Shown here piece by piece: positions 45,994-54,644 of a DNA stretch of 64,000 nt. Position numbers and translations under genes: made by a program. This stretch comes from Pseudoalteromonas sp. CO133X (GTDB lineage Bacteria; Pseudomonadota; Gammaproteobacteria; Enterobacterales; Alteromonadaceae). The notes under the pieces are model-generated. The model worked only from the letters and a program-made list of their open reading frames with translations, had not been told where the DNA came from and made no database searches. Every line of letters begins with the position of its first letter. Position 1 is the first letter of the stretch. The stretch is from assembly GCA_004208945.1 (NCBI GenBank), contig SGPE01000030.1, positions 1-64,000 on the forward strand, given 5' to 3'.

Positions 45994-47502
45994 TTGCGGG
46001 CTATTTTTTCTCTTCTATCAGGCAATTCAAATAACAAATATTTGATTGCGTTACTGCCAGTATTTGCGGCCATTTTGCTTGACGGTCATACACGCTACCT
46101 GTCGTTAAGGCTTGACTCCCCTGCTTTATATTTAAAAATAAATCTGCAACTGTTATTGGAATGCCTGCCCTTTTTAATTGCCCACCTTTTAACATTCAAG
46201 GGAACATATAAAAGCCCAACCTTGGTGTGGCTTACAGGCTTCACTCTGTATCCGCTCAGCGTATATACACTTGCTCTAGTTTCTTCAACTTACGCTCAAT
46301 GGCAATACTTAAGCGTGCAATGTTGGATTTTGTGCTCGTTAGCCAGCTTACTTTGGCTGGTTTCACAGCGTAATAAGACCAATAAAAACAGCTTAATTGC
46401 TAGGTGGTTTATCTCTTTTATATCATTAGATAACGTGGTGCTAATGATACTGATTTGTTGGGCTTTTTTGTTCGCAGGTATACTTAATAGCCATCAAGAC
46501 CCTTTATTAAATCAACCATTCGAACTAATTTTTGATGTTGGCAAATTCTTTTCAGAGTTTGATCAGTTTTTATTTTACTTTCTTCAACTTGGCGTTTATG
46601 CCGTTATCATATACAGCTTATATTTAATAAATCGCTACGTGCTTATTCGCCATTTATTAGCAAACTACGGTGTCTTCACTTTTGTGGCCTCATGCCTCAT
46701 TTTTATGGCTACACTAACCCCGTTACTTGTCGCACTGGTGCTAACATTACCTATTAATGATTTACCACAACATATTGCGAATCTAACACCAAGTGGTAAC
46801 CAAAATATTTTTGCTAAATATAATTATCAGTTTATGTTTTTCTTTCTGATCATTACTACACCTATCATCCTTGCTTTTGAAAGACAGCAACAGCAAAGTA
46901 AATTAAATGAAATAGCAAAACAGCAAACCAAAACCGAATTAAAACTTCTTCAACAACAAGTTAACCCACATTTTTTATTTAACACCCTAAACAATTTATA
47001 TGCACTCACGCTCACAAAATCAGAGCATGCGCCACAGTTGGTTATGCATTTAGCAGATTTATTAAGATACACTGTCTATGAAGGACAAAAGCCAGTGGTT
47101 TTATTAGAAAAAGAATTGGCATACCTAAAAAGCTTTATAGAGCTACAAAAAATTAGAAGCGCAAACAAATACTTATTTAACCTAACTTGGCCTGATAGAG
47201 TCGACGATCTTCATATAGCGCCTTTATTACTGATTATAATCGTCGAAAATGCCATTAAACACGGTGTAGAACCTGCATCGGACTCAACAAAAGTAACACT
47301 CACAATTACTATAAATGACACTGTGCTAACTCTCTTTTGTGAAAACTCTATAAATACCCAAACTGAAAAAAGCCACCCGGGCATGGGGCTTAGTAATCTG
47401 CAAAAAAGACTAGAACTGTTATACCCAAATAAACATACCTTAACAGCTAAAAAACACGCGACACACTGGCAGACAACCTTAACTTTGGAGTTATCAAAAT
47501 GA
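45994..47502 (+). CDS. LytS/YehU-type sensor histidine kinase
   Basis: TTG 45994 follows ATGGAG at good spacing; the ATG at 45982 runs into a stop at once. The 502-residue product has about eight membrane helices (1-290). A His_kinase domain follows with phosphoacceptor QQVNPHFLFNTLNNLYAL, then ATPase boxes LLIIIVENAIKHGV and GMGLSNLQKRL. This is the family that pairs with LytTR regulators. It overlaps the next gene by four bases, so the two proteins form a cognate pair. The signal is unknown. Confidence 0.88.
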   Translation: MRAIFSLLSGNSNNKYLIALLPVFAAILLDGHTRYLSLRLDSPALYLKINLQLLLECLPFLIAHLLTFKGTYKSPTLVWLTGFTLYPLSVYTLALVSSTYAQWQYLSVQCWILCSLASLLWLVSQRNKTNKNSLIARWFISFISLDNVVLMILICWAFLFAGILNSHQDPLLNQPFELIFDVGKFFSEFDQFLFYFLQLGVYAVIIYSLYLINRYVLIRHLLANYGVFTFVASCLIFMATLTPLLVALVLTLPINDLPQHIANLTPSGNQNIFAKYNYQFMFFFLIITTPIILAFERQQQQSKLNEIAKQQTKTELKLLQQQVNPHFLFNTLNNLYALTLTKSEHAPQLVMHLADLLRYTVYEGQKPVVLLEKELAYLKSFIELQKIRSANKYLFNLTWPDRVDDLHIAPLLLIIIVENAIKHGVEPASDSTKVTLTITINDTVLTLFCENSINTQTEKSHPGMGLSNLQKRLELLYPNKHTLTAKKHATHWQTTLTLELSK

Positions 47503-48173
47503 TAAGAGCAATCATCGTTGACGATGAACCCCTTGCCCATCAAGTGATTGAACATCACCTACAGGCACATTCTGATATTAAGATTATAGCTCAATATGTT
47601 AACGCAAAAGATGCCCTTTATGGGTTAGCTAAATCCACTATTGACTTAGTGTTTTTAGATATAAATATGCCAGAGCTAACAGGAATCGAATTATTAAGAA
47701 CTTTGGCACACCCTCCCCAAGTCATCATTATAAGCGCGTACCAAGAATACGCTATAACAGGGTTTGAATTGAATGTGACAGATTACTTACTCAAACCCGT
47801 GTCTGCGCCAAGGCTTGAACAGGCTCTCAATAAGGTGCGTGAGCATTTAGTTAAACCAAATATAACTGAGCCTAATAACATTACGCTTAAAGTAGATAGA
47901 GAAAAACGAAAGTTTAACTTAGATTCTATTGAGTATATTGAGGCATATGGCAACTATGTGAAGGTGCATCAAGCTGAGCAAGTAACACTTGCGAGCACAA
48001 CACTAAAACAGCTTAGTGAACAGCTATCCCATTCATTTACCCAAATTCATAAACCGTTTTTAGTAAACAAACAAAAGGTGATAGCTGTAAACAGTGAATT
48101 TGTTGAACTAAATACAGGTAAAACCCTGAAAATAGGTAAATCTTTTAAAGATCTTTCGCAAACTCTACTTTAA
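47499..48173 (+). CDS. LytTR-family response regulator
   Basis: A 224-residue regulator. The receiver domain has the acidic pair IIVDDEP, phosphoacceptor Asp54 in LVFLDINMPELTG, and the conserved Lys in DYLLKPVSA. The C-terminal LytTR DNA-binding domain covers about 125-224 (SIEYIEAYGNYVKVH, FTQIHKPFLVNKQKV, LKIGKSFKD). It is translationally coupled to the kinase and converges with the SGNH hydrolase gene, overlapping by four bases. The likely target is the divergent ABC-peptidase operon. Confidence 0.9.
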   Translation: MIRAIIVDDEPLAHQVIEHHLQAHSDIKIIAQYVNAKDALYGLAKSTIDLVFLDINMPELTGIELLRTLAHPPQVIIISAYQEYAITGFELNVTDYLLKPVSAPRLEQALNKVREHLVKPNITEPNNITLKVDREKRKFNLDSIEYIEAYGNYVKVHQAEQVTLASTTLKQLSEQLSHSFTQIHKPFLVNKQKVIAVNSEFVELNTGKTLKIGKSFKDLSQTLL

Positions 48174-48769
48174 AGGTATTCAAATAAATAGTCGGCAAGT
48201 AACTTATGCTCTTGGGCCTGCCAATGTACGCCCTCAGTTTGGCAAGGAGCAAGAAGAGCATAACCGTTTATAAAGTGACACTCATGGCGTTCTGTGACTA
48301 ATTTATACTCAACTGTTAATTGCTTCGCTTTTTTGGCAGCGCCCGCATAGATAGACTGATAAGCCCCAACCTCATATACCGCAGATGGACTCAGCACCAC
48401 TATTTTAGGCATCTCTCGATGCAGATAATGATTTTCGATGTCGACTATTAACGTATCCAGTGCTTTGGCAATATCATCGGCTGCTAATCCAAAACGACGC
48501 TTTAAATCGTTCGTACCTAGCTGAATAATGATGACATCAATATGATACGCTCGAAGATATGGCTCTAAGTACTTAACACCTAATTTATCACCACTAAATG
48601 GTGGCTCATCAGCTATCGTACGATTTGGTAGCCCTGCTTCAATAACCAAATGCCCAGCACCGAGCTTGTCTGCAAGCAAACATGGCCAACGTGTATGTTC
48701 GTCAAAGCGCTTACCATCTAGTGGTGAAATCCCATAGGTATTAGAATCACCAAAACAAAGAATATTCAT
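48170..48769 (-). CDS. SGNH/GDSL-family hydrolase
   Basis: A 199-residue cytoplasmic hydrolase with block I Ser in FGDSNTYG, block III IQLGTNDLKRR, and block V GVHWQ with the catalytic His. An early conserved Asn is in GLPNRTIADEP. Relatives act on aryl or short acyl esters. No signal peptide is visible. Its ATG overlaps the stop of the upstream DsrE-like gene, so the two are coupled although their functions seem unrelated. Confidence 0.85.
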   Translation of the reverse strand: MNILCFGDSNTYGISPLDGKRFDEHTRWPCLLADKLGAGHLVIEAGLPNRTIADEPPFSGDKLGVKYLEPYLRAYHIDVIIIQLGTNDLKRRFGLAADDIAKALDTLIVDIENHYLHREMPKIVVLSPSAVYEVGAYQSIYAGAAKKAKQLTVEYKLVTERHECHFINGYALLAPCQTEGVHWQAQEHKLLADYLFEYL

Positions 48770-49293
48770 TAAAATGGATTCAGGGTATAGCCCTGCTGCT
48801 GTAGTTGTGCGTGCGCTGTCATGGCAGATAATGCCATTTTCACACCAGGTATCAGTTGCTCTTGCTTAACTTGCATATGTGTTGCCGACTGACCACATAC
48901 ATAAACAACGGTGTTGTGCGCGAGTAATTGTGAAATCAATTGTTGGTTTTTATTATCGCTATTAAAACGTTGCTTATAAGCGCCCGTTTTGAGTACATCA
49001 ACACTTGCACTGCCATGCACAACCAAAGCAAGTTCAATGTTTTCTGGTTTCACCCCATGGGCAATGTGCATATTAATAAAACGTGCTAGCGAGTTAATAC
49101 TGTTATTTTGCTTACCTCTTTCTGCGGCATCGGCCACATCAAAGGCAATTTTAAACCTTGTTTGCTCATCAATAGCCGTATGATTTGGCACAGTATAATA
49201 AAAACCAAATCCTTTAATCGCGGGCTCTTTTTGCTCTGCATGACTTAAATTTGCTACCAATGCGAGAGATAAACCCAACAATGTTAATTTCAT
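48769..49293 (-). CDS. Exported DsrE-like protein
   Basis: A 174-residue protein with a signal peptide (LLGLSLALVANLSHAEQ). The mature part has the DsrE/DsrF-like pattern: AFDVADAAERG, ARFINMHIAHGVKPENIELA, LVVHGSA, and VVYVCGQSATHM with the single conserved Cys. DsrE-type proteins handle sulfur or act as small redox carriers; periplasmic versions are uncharacterised. It is transcribed first in a two-gene unit with the SGNH hydrolase. Confidence 0.78.
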   Translation of the reverse strand: MKLTLLGLSLALVANLSHAEQKEPAIKGFGFYYTVPNHTAIDEQTRFKIAFDVADAAERGKQNNSINSLARFINMHIAHGVKPENIELALVVHGSASVDVLKTGAYKQRFNSDNKNQQLISQLLAHNTVVYVCGQSATHMQVKQEQLIPGVKMALSAMTAHAQLQQQGYTLNPF

Positions 49294-49341
49294 AAGTAAC
49301 CCTGTTGTTTTTTATCTCTAGCCTAACCTTTTTTTCTGACT

Positions 49342-49806
49342 TTAACTAGCCTCAATATGCTGATGTGCTTGAAAGGTCATGCCTAAATAGTTAAAGGTAT
49401 TTTTAAACATATCAATAAACGCACTTGGCGCGTTAACCGAACCTGCATTTGATAGCAGTGAGAACTGCTTTTCACGAAGCGTTCTAAGCTTAGGTCTGAG
49501 AATTTCATCGTCCATATAATCAGTAATACGGTCTAAAAATGCTTTAAATTGTGGCGTTGTGTTATACCAATAAACCGGTGATGCTATCACCCAATGTTGA
49601 TAGCTTAATAGAGCTTCAAAAACGGCATAAAAGTCATCATTTTTATACTGTTTATCGTAGCGGTAGGCTGAAATAATATAATCATCAAGGCAGACGATAT
49701 CTCCTCCATATTGCTTTTTATAATCATTAACTTGTAAGCTCGTATTTCCTTGTTTTCTTGCACTTGAATAGATGATTACTGTATTTTCAGTCGGTTTTTG
49801 TTGCAT
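49342..49806 (-). CDS. NAD(P)H-dependent FMN reductase / flavodoxin-like protein
   Basis: The frame opens at 49851, but ATG 49806 follows AAGGAGC and gives 154 residues. The N-terminus IIYSSARKQGNTSLQV is a flavodoxin-like phosphate-binding loop, and IASPVYWYNTTPQFKAFLDR is the NADPH-dependent FMN reductase flavin segment. It is divergent from soxR with a SoxR box between the starts, so it is probably induced by redox-cycling compounds and may detoxify quinones or nitro compounds. Confidence 0.85.
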   Translation of the reverse strand: MQQKPTENTVIIYSSARKQGNTSLQVNDYKKQYGGDIVCLDDYIISAYRYDKQYKNDDFYAVFEALLSYQHWVIASPVYWYNTTPQFKAFLDRITDYMDDEILRPKLRTLREKQFSLLSNAGSVNAPSAFIDMFKNTFNYLGMTFQAHQHIEAS

Positions 49807-49844
49807 TATTATTGCTCCTTTTTTTATGATGTGCGCAGCGTAAA

Positions 49845-49864
49845 ACCTCAAGCTAACTTTAGGT
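49845..49864. promoter_or_regulatory. SoxR box
   Basis: ACCTCAAGCTAACTTTAGGT is an imperfect inverted repeat closely matching the E. coli soxS-promoter SoxR site (ACCTCAAGTTAACTTGAGGT core). It lies 39 bp from the reductase ATG and 20 bp from the soxR ATG. Confidence 0.88.
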
Positions 49865-49883
49865 CAACACTTTGGAGCAAATT

Positions 49884-50345
49884 ATGTCAGGATCAGAAAA
49901 AAAACTCGTTGATGCAAACCTATCGGTTGGCTTTGTGGCTAAACGCAGTGGCGTTAAAGTCTCAACGCTGCATTTTTATGAAACAAAAGGCTTAATCCGT
50001 AGTTGGCGTAATAATGGCAATCAGCGTCGTTATAAGCCTGATGTCCTTCGCCGTATCGCCGTGATAAAGGCAGCACAGGCCATGGGCATTACCCTAGAAG
50101 ATATAAAGCACACGCTGAGTACTCTACCTGAGCAACGCACACCAACAAAACAAGACTGGGCAGAGCTTTCAAAACGCTGGCAAACTCAATTAGATGAAAA
50201 AATTCACTATATGCAACGACTCAGAGACCGAGTGAACGGCTGTATTGGCTGTGGCTGTTTATCCATGGCTAAGTGCCCTATTTATAATAAAGAAGATCAT
50301 TTAGGTGAAGAACACTCGGGTGCTGTGCTTTTAGAAAGAGATTAG
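49884..50345 (+). CDS. soxR: Redox-sensing MerR-family activator SoxR
   Basis: ATG 49884 follows TTGGAGC and gives 153 residues, the normal SoxR length. The N-terminal MerR helix-turn-helix is VGFVAKRSGVKVSTLHFYE with FYETKGLI. The C-terminal [2Fe-2S] cluster motif CIGCGCLSMAKCPIYN (C-x2-C-x-C-x5-C) is intact. SoxR activates transcription when its cluster is oxidised. There is no soxS gene here; the divergent reductase is the evident direct target, as in many non-enteric bacteria. Confidence 0.95.
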   Translation: MSGSEKKLVDANLSVGFVAKRSGVKVSTLHFYETKGLIRSWRNNGNQRRYKPDVLRRIAVIKAAQAMGITLEDIKHTLSTLPEQRTPTKQDWAELSKRWQTQLDEKIHYMQRLRDRVNGCIGCGCLSMAKCPIYNKEDHLGEEHSGAVLLERD

Positions 50346-50418
50346 CTTTGTTATCTAGTGATTAAACTTTCTTTATCTATTACAATGTTTTAATAGTATA
50401 AATGAAAGGAGTCTAATC

Positions 50419-51024
50419 ATGGATAACAGTAATAAAAATCCACCAAAGATCAGCAATGCCCTTAAAACAGTGGATAATAAAGAGCTAAAGAGTACCGGCT
50501 TTTGGCTCAATCAAGTTTTTTTAGTGCTATCAACTGTTTTTGGTGTTTATCTCGCAGCGCAAAGTGGTTTAGAGCAAGCGCTAAAGTTTGATACTTTTAG
50601 CAAGATGGAAGATAACTATTACCTTCGTACTTCTTTGTACGATGAAGTGAAGGATAACGCAGATAATCTTAGCAAGTTTGCGGCCTTGTTGGCTAAAAGC
50701 CCACCTAAGTCTGAGCTTGAATATAATAAGCCAACAATCGAAAAGTACATTTGGCAAACAATGCAATATTCGCCCACAACATTAGAAACACCAAGCGAGT
50801 TTCTAACTCAAGTGCGTCGCTTTTACAGTAAGAGCCAATTTATTATAGATGCCGCAATAAACCGAAAAATGTCAGCCAAATATGCATCTGAAGAGCTGAA
50901 AAAAGCAGTAGCGATAATTGAAAATCAAACCTTACCGAACCTACAGAGCAGTGCAGCATTACTTAAAACTGAGCTAAGTAAAAACGGGATCGATATCGGC
51001 ACGTTAAAAGGGAATAACAACTAA
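50419..51024 (+). CDS. Hypothetical protein with one membrane helix
   Basis: A 201-residue protein not assigned to a family. It has a polar N-terminus (about 27 residues), one hydrophobic helix (WLNQVFLVLSTVFGVYLAAQ), and a helical, Lys- and Glu-rich domain of about 150 residues that may form a coiled-coil bundle. AAAGGAG precedes ATG 50419. It is monocistronic, followed by a terminator, and the last gene before the minus-strand effector island. A link to that island is not shown. Confidence 0.7.
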   Translation: MDNSNKNPPKISNALKTVDNKELKSTGFWLNQVFLVLSTVFGVYLAAQSGLEQALKFDTFSKMEDNYYLRTSLYDEVKDNADNLSKFAALLAKSPPKSELEYNKPTIEKYIWQTMQYSPTTLETPSEFLTQVRRFYSKSQFIIDAAINRKMSAKYASEELKKAVAIIENQTLPNLQSSAALLKTELSKNGIDIGTLKGNNN

Positions 51025-51028
51025 TAAA

Positions 51029-51052
51029 AAGGGCATGCAGTGCATGCCCTTA
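51029..51052. terminator. Bidirectional hairpin terminator
   Basis: Ten-base stem AAGGGCATGC / GCATGCCCTT between convergent genes, with AT-rich flanks. Confidence 0.7.
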
Positions 51053-51058
51053 AATATT

Positions 51059-52225
51059 TTAGTCTAGGCCATTTAAACCATCTCTTGCAGCTTGATATAA
51101 GGCACCAAGTGTCGAGTCGAATGCCCATTTAATCACACTGTATGTTAGCTCTACCGCCTTACCAATCACTTTCCCTGCAAAAACCAGCATATGACCAATT
51201 AAGCCCAAAGTCTGAGATGCAAATGAAGCAGACGCTTTAGCAATCTTATCTAATGTGCGAGCCAACATATCGTAAAAGGTTAAACCTGTACCAATTGCCG
51301 CTTGTGCCGCCACAGCACTGTAATAACCCGCATCTTTTAATAAAGTGACTAACGCAGCTCCTAATTTATCGGCCCAATGGGCATTAAATGATGCTTGGTT
51401 TCTATCTTCAAAGTTGAGTCTTACAGGCGTGTTAAGGTAATGGTTTGCTTTAACAGTTAAGTTATTCCAATCACTACTATTGGCTGTATTTACGTAACCT
51501 GGGTTTCCGCTAAGCTTATGTGCCGCACCTTTAAGGCCTTGGCCGCTGTCTAGGCGTATTTCTTGACCGTTATAAGGCGCATGAGAAAATGGCCATAACG
51601 GTACTTTAGTTACCGGATCAGCACCATGCGTACATCGGTAAATGTGATCTATTCTTGAAGTAGCCGATCTTGAGAAGTCTTCTAAACCTACCCTTGGCGA
51701 ACCAAATGTATAAAGTTTTACTGGTAACGAATATTCAGCTTTAATCCAATCGGCAGCCAGCGTTGCTAAAGCGCCCCCTAAGCTGTGGCCAACCAAATGA
51801 ACACCCGCTGTAATTTTATCTCTTACATTCGCTGCCATAAACTCTTGAAGAGCTGGCTTCATTGTATAAAACGTTTTATTAAAACCAGCATGAACCATGC
51901 TGCCGTTAGCGCCACCACTTAAACCGAAATGTGCATCAGTTAGGCCGTCTCTCAGTGAAGCAGTCCCGCGAATGGTAATAACTGAATGCCCTTGGAATGC
52001 ATTTTTACCATGTGCAACCAGACCAAAGCCTGTGCTTAAGCCAAATAGGTGAGAGAAAAAGCCGCCTGAAACGCCCTGTATAGACTTACTATTGATAGAG
52101 AAATCAAACTGGTCTCGCAAAGACGCATGCAACAGCCCATTTAAAAGTTTTGTATTTTTTAATTCTTTAGCATCATAGGCAAGTGACGCTAATTGAACTG
52201 CTTGAGTAGGTGTTAACGTATTCAT
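51059..52225 (-). CDS. Class 3 lipase, candidate type VI secretion phospholipase effector
   Basis: A 388-residue alpha/beta hydrolase of the lipase class 3 family: oxyanion region VITIRGTASLRDG, nucleophile elbow HLVGHSLGGALA with Ser148, YTFGSPRVG, and a likely Asp203 (HGADPVTKVPL) with a nearby His. Residues 290-388 are helical and hydrophobic, which suggests membrane insertion. It has no signal peptide. It directly follows two signal-bearing paralogous genes that look like immunity proteins. This layout matches Tle-type T6SS lipases, though no VgrG or PAAR gene is in view. Effector status is inferred. Confidence 0.75.
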   Translation of the reverse strand: MNTLTPTQAVQLASLAYDAKELKNTKLLNGLLHASLRDQFDFSINSKSIQGVSGGFFSHLFGLSTGFGLVAHGKNAFQGHSVITIRGTASLRDGLTDAHFGLSGGANGSMVHAGFNKTFYTMKPALQEFMAANVRDKITAGVHLVGHSLGGALATLAADWIKAEYSLPVKLYTFGSPRVGLEDFSRSATSRIDHIYRCTHGADPVTKVPLWPFSHAPYNGQEIRLDSGQGLKGAAHKLSGNPGYVNTANSSDWNNLTVKANHYLNTPVRLNFEDRNQASFNAHWADKLGAALVTLLKDAGYYSAVAAQAAIGTGLTFYDMLARTLDKIAKASASFASQTLGLIGHMLVFAGKVIGKAVELTYSVIKWAFDSTLGALYQAARDGLNGLD

Positions 52226-52252
52226 TTTAAATCCCTTTATTGGTTTTAAACG

Positions 52253-52771
52253 TTAGAGCTTACAAGTGGTAAAAACAGCAAATGTATGCTGCTTATCTTC
52301 TTTAGCCGCTATATCATATGTTTGTGGTTCATGTGCGATATCACACACCAAATCATTCAAGTATTCGGTGAGTGTATCTTTGTGCTCATAAGGAAATACT
52401 CTAACAGCCCAAATAGTTACTTCCTCTGCATTTTCATCTAATGTGTAAATATGTTGAATAACAGATTCATTGTCGAACATGTTTGATGGCTTTGATGTTT
52501 TGATCACTTTTTCAGGAAAAGAAAAACGGCCATCAGTACCCGTTGTTACTTCATCAATATAATCATCGCCATAATTTAGTTTACGAAATACCTTTTTACC
52601 AGCAACAGGCTGCTCTTCGTATAGCAAACGACCTTCAACCGGCGCTGATAGTTCAAACTCTTCCTTACTAAAAAAACCAAACATATTTGCAAAAACCTGT
52701 GTTGTAGTAAATAAAATTAGCAACGCCACTGCTGCAATAAGCATTGGCAATTTAAATCGCTCTATTAACAA
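52253..52771 (-). CDS. Candidate lipase immunity protein, paralogue 1 (DUF6795-like)
   Basis: The longest frame starts at ATG 52807, inside the previous gene. TTG 52771 is preferred: AAGGAG precedes it by six bases, and the product (172 residues) then equals its paralogue in length and aligns from the first residue. A signal peptide ends near VFANMFG. The mature protein has a carboxypeptidase-regulatory-like beta sandwich (LSAPVEGRLLYEEQPVAGKK, then a DGRFSFPE strand). It shares SNMFDN, VIQHIY-like and CDIA/CDVA segments with the gene before it. Immunity to the adjacent lipase is inferred from position and export. Confidence 0.7.
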   Translation of the reverse strand: MLIERFKLPMLIAAVALLILFTTTQVFANMFGFFSKEEFELSAPVEGRLLYEEQPVAGKKVFRKLNYGDDYIDEVTTGTDGRFSFPEKVIKTSKPSNMFDNESVIQHIYTLDENAEEVTIWAVRVFPYEHKDTLTEYLNDLVCDIAHEPQTYDIAAKEDKQHTFAVFTTCKL

Positions 52772-52787
52772 TATAATCTCCTTAAAA

Positions 52788-53306
52788 TCACAACTCACAA
52801 GCGCCATAGATTGTAAAATAATGATCTAATGCTTCTTTAATAGGCACATCATAGGTGTGTGGTTTCTTAGCAACATCACACCGTAACCCGTTAAGAAGCT
52901 CCCTTAGCGTTTCACTATTTTCATAAATTGAAATACCCGCATACCACAGCACAATGCCTTCGGGTGTGCCATTGTCAAGGTACACATGCTGAATTAATGC
53001 ATCATTATCAAACATATTTGATTTCTTTGAGGTGCGAATTCGTTTTTCATCAAAGGCGAAAAAGCCGTCATCATTTGTTATTGCTTCATCTATGTACTCG
53101 TCGCCATAGGTGAGTGAACGAATAACTTTTGTATTTACAACGGGCACCCCATTATCTAATAAAATCCCCTTAATAGGAGCCGATAACAAAAAATCGTCTT
53201 TATTAAACAAACCAAAAGTATTTGCAAAAGTGTGTGAGCCAGTAAATAACGCCATAATAGCCACGATTACCCCCAACAATGAACACTTTAACCGCGACAA
53301 CAGCAA
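52788..53306 (-). CDS. Candidate lipase immunity protein, paralogue 2 (DUF6795-like)
   Basis: A 172-residue exported protein with a signal peptide ending near HTFANTFG. It is clearly paralogous to the next gene: both carry LLDNGVPV-type strands, YGDEYIDE / YGDDYIDE, KSNMFDN and a C-terminal Cys. TTG 53306 follows AAGGAG closely; the third codon, also TTG, has better spacing and could be the real start. Tandem divergent copies are common for immunity genes, where extra copies may guard against related effectors. Confidence 0.7.
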   Translation of the reverse strand: MLLSRLKCSLLGVIVAIMALFTGSHTFANTFGLFNKDDFLLSAPIKGILLDNGVPVVNTKVIRSLTYGDEYIDEAITNDDGFFAFDEKRIRTSKKSNMFDNDALIQHVYLDNGTPEGIVLWYAGISIYENSETLRELLNGLRCDVAKKPHTYDVPIKEALDHYFTIYGACEL

Positions 53307-53508
53307 AACTCCTTTTTAGCATTCAGATAAAAAATAGGCTCTGTAATTAAGCTACTTTAAACGTGAAATAAGAATCTATAATGACTTAAATACGATTTAA
53401 GCGCTAAACACACTAGTACAGCTAAAAAATATAATTATTTATTCTAATAAGGTACAAGTCGGATAACAAGCAAATTGCGCAAAAAAGATACTGCAAATTC
53501 ACTTAAAC
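53307..53508. other. AT-rich spacer within the effector island
   Basis: About 200 bp with no supported gene, separating the lipase-immunity unit from the membrane protein gene. It likely holds the promoter of the lipase unit; none can be fixed. Confidence 0.5.
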
Positions 53509-54300
53509 TTAATTAAAAAACAGCTCATAAATAACTTTGCATATCACACTAAAGCCTATTCCCGTCATGAGTATATACCCAAAAAAAAGCCCAATAGCCC
53601 CTGCTGATGGATCCTTTTTTACATCAATTTTTAAACACAAGGAGCAAAAAACAATAAAGATAATAAAGTTAGCAATAATCCCAACAATATAGGCTTCTCC
53701 AGCTAACGGGGCGATCCCCGCCAGCGCTGCACCCAGCGTAATAAGCAGGCCGGAAGGTGCTTTTTTAAATGAACTATGATGTTCAATAACCTTTATCACA
53801 AGCGTTATAATCATGAGGACTAAAAAGTACAATGTAGGCCACAATGCGTTATATAAATAATCTACACTAAATAGCTGACTCACTGAAAAAACGCTTTCAT
53901 CGTTTGCGGGGGGTATAGCAGTCTGTGCGGCCTCTGCGGGGTCATCCATAAAAAAGTACGCAATTGCCATAGCAATTAATTTTATAATCCCGAAAAAGAT
54001 AAAGCCTGCAATCGTAAAGCTGATCGCATCATCCTTTGTGACAGGTTTTTTGGCTTTACTTGCCAAAATTACAGCGAGTAATAACCCCAATACCCAAACC
54101 CCACCTAGGTAAAGTAGCGCCTCAAAAAACTGGCTAAAATAGAAAACAGATACCCCAGGGGTGACAAACAAAAATAGAGCATCATCATTTTTGACCGGTG
54201 TATCTGTCATAGGGTGAAATTCTGGCTGTTTAAACAGAGCCAAATAAACAAACAACGGCTGTAAAATCACCATTAACATACATGTATTAATTAATGTCAC
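53509..54300 (-). CDS. Hypothetical polytopic membrane protein
   Basis: A 263-residue inner-membrane protein with about seven helices and an acidic periplasmic-type loop (FMDDPAEAAQTAIPPANDES). I do not recognise the family. It lies in the island directly after an 88-residue cytosolic protein. Polytopic proteins in such islands are sometimes immunity proteins against membrane-active toxins; no evidence here goes beyond position. Confidence 0.65.
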   Translation of the reverse strand: MTLINTCMLMVILQPLFVYLALFKQPEFHPMTDTPVKNDDALFLFVTPGVSVFYFSQFFEALLYLGGVWVLGLLLAVILASKAKKPVTKDDAISFTIAGFIFFGIIKLIAMAIAYFFMDDPAEAAQTAIPPANDESVFSVSQLFSVDYLYNALWPTLYFLVLMIITLVIKVIEHHSSFKKAPSGLLITLGAALAGIAPLAGEAYIVGIIANFIIFIVFCSLCLKIDVKKDPSAGAIGLFFGYILMTGIGFSVICKVIYELFFN

Positions 54301-54353
54301 ACGTCATCCTTGAAACTAAGTTCTTTGCTAGCAAAGGCCTGTCTAAATTCCTG

Positions 54354-54620
54354 TTAAAGATTAATCTTTTGAAAGTAGGTTTTTAATTTTAACAACCCAG
54401 ATTCAAGCTCAAACTGTTGTATTTTAGGGTTTTTAAACTTAAACCCATTGGAAATATGCGTATTAATCATAGCAGCCATGCCTTCAAAGCCTGAAGGCGC
54501 ATTTGAGACTAAATCAGTCAGCAAAGGCTCAATAAGCGGCTGATGCTCTTCAATTAAATCAGGCTTGTTGTAAACATCGTTTACAAGCTGTGTGAGAGTT
54601 TGTTGGTGTTGTTGTTCCAT
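54354..54620 (-). CDS. Small hypothetical protein
   Basis: An 88-residue, mainly helical, soluble protein with no signal peptide. The middle contains LTDLVSNAPSGFEGMAAMIN. I do not recognise it. It starts 24 bp after the Sel1-like gene ends and precedes the membrane protein gene, so it probably belongs to the same transcript. Codon use resembles its neighbours. Confidence 0.6.
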   Translation of the reverse strand: MEQQHQQTLTQLVNDVYNKPDLIEEHQPLIEPLLTDLVSNAPSGFEGMAAMINTHISNGFKFKNPKIQQFELESGLLKLKTYFQKINL

Positions 54621-54644
54621 AATATTTCTATAACTCCATGTTAT

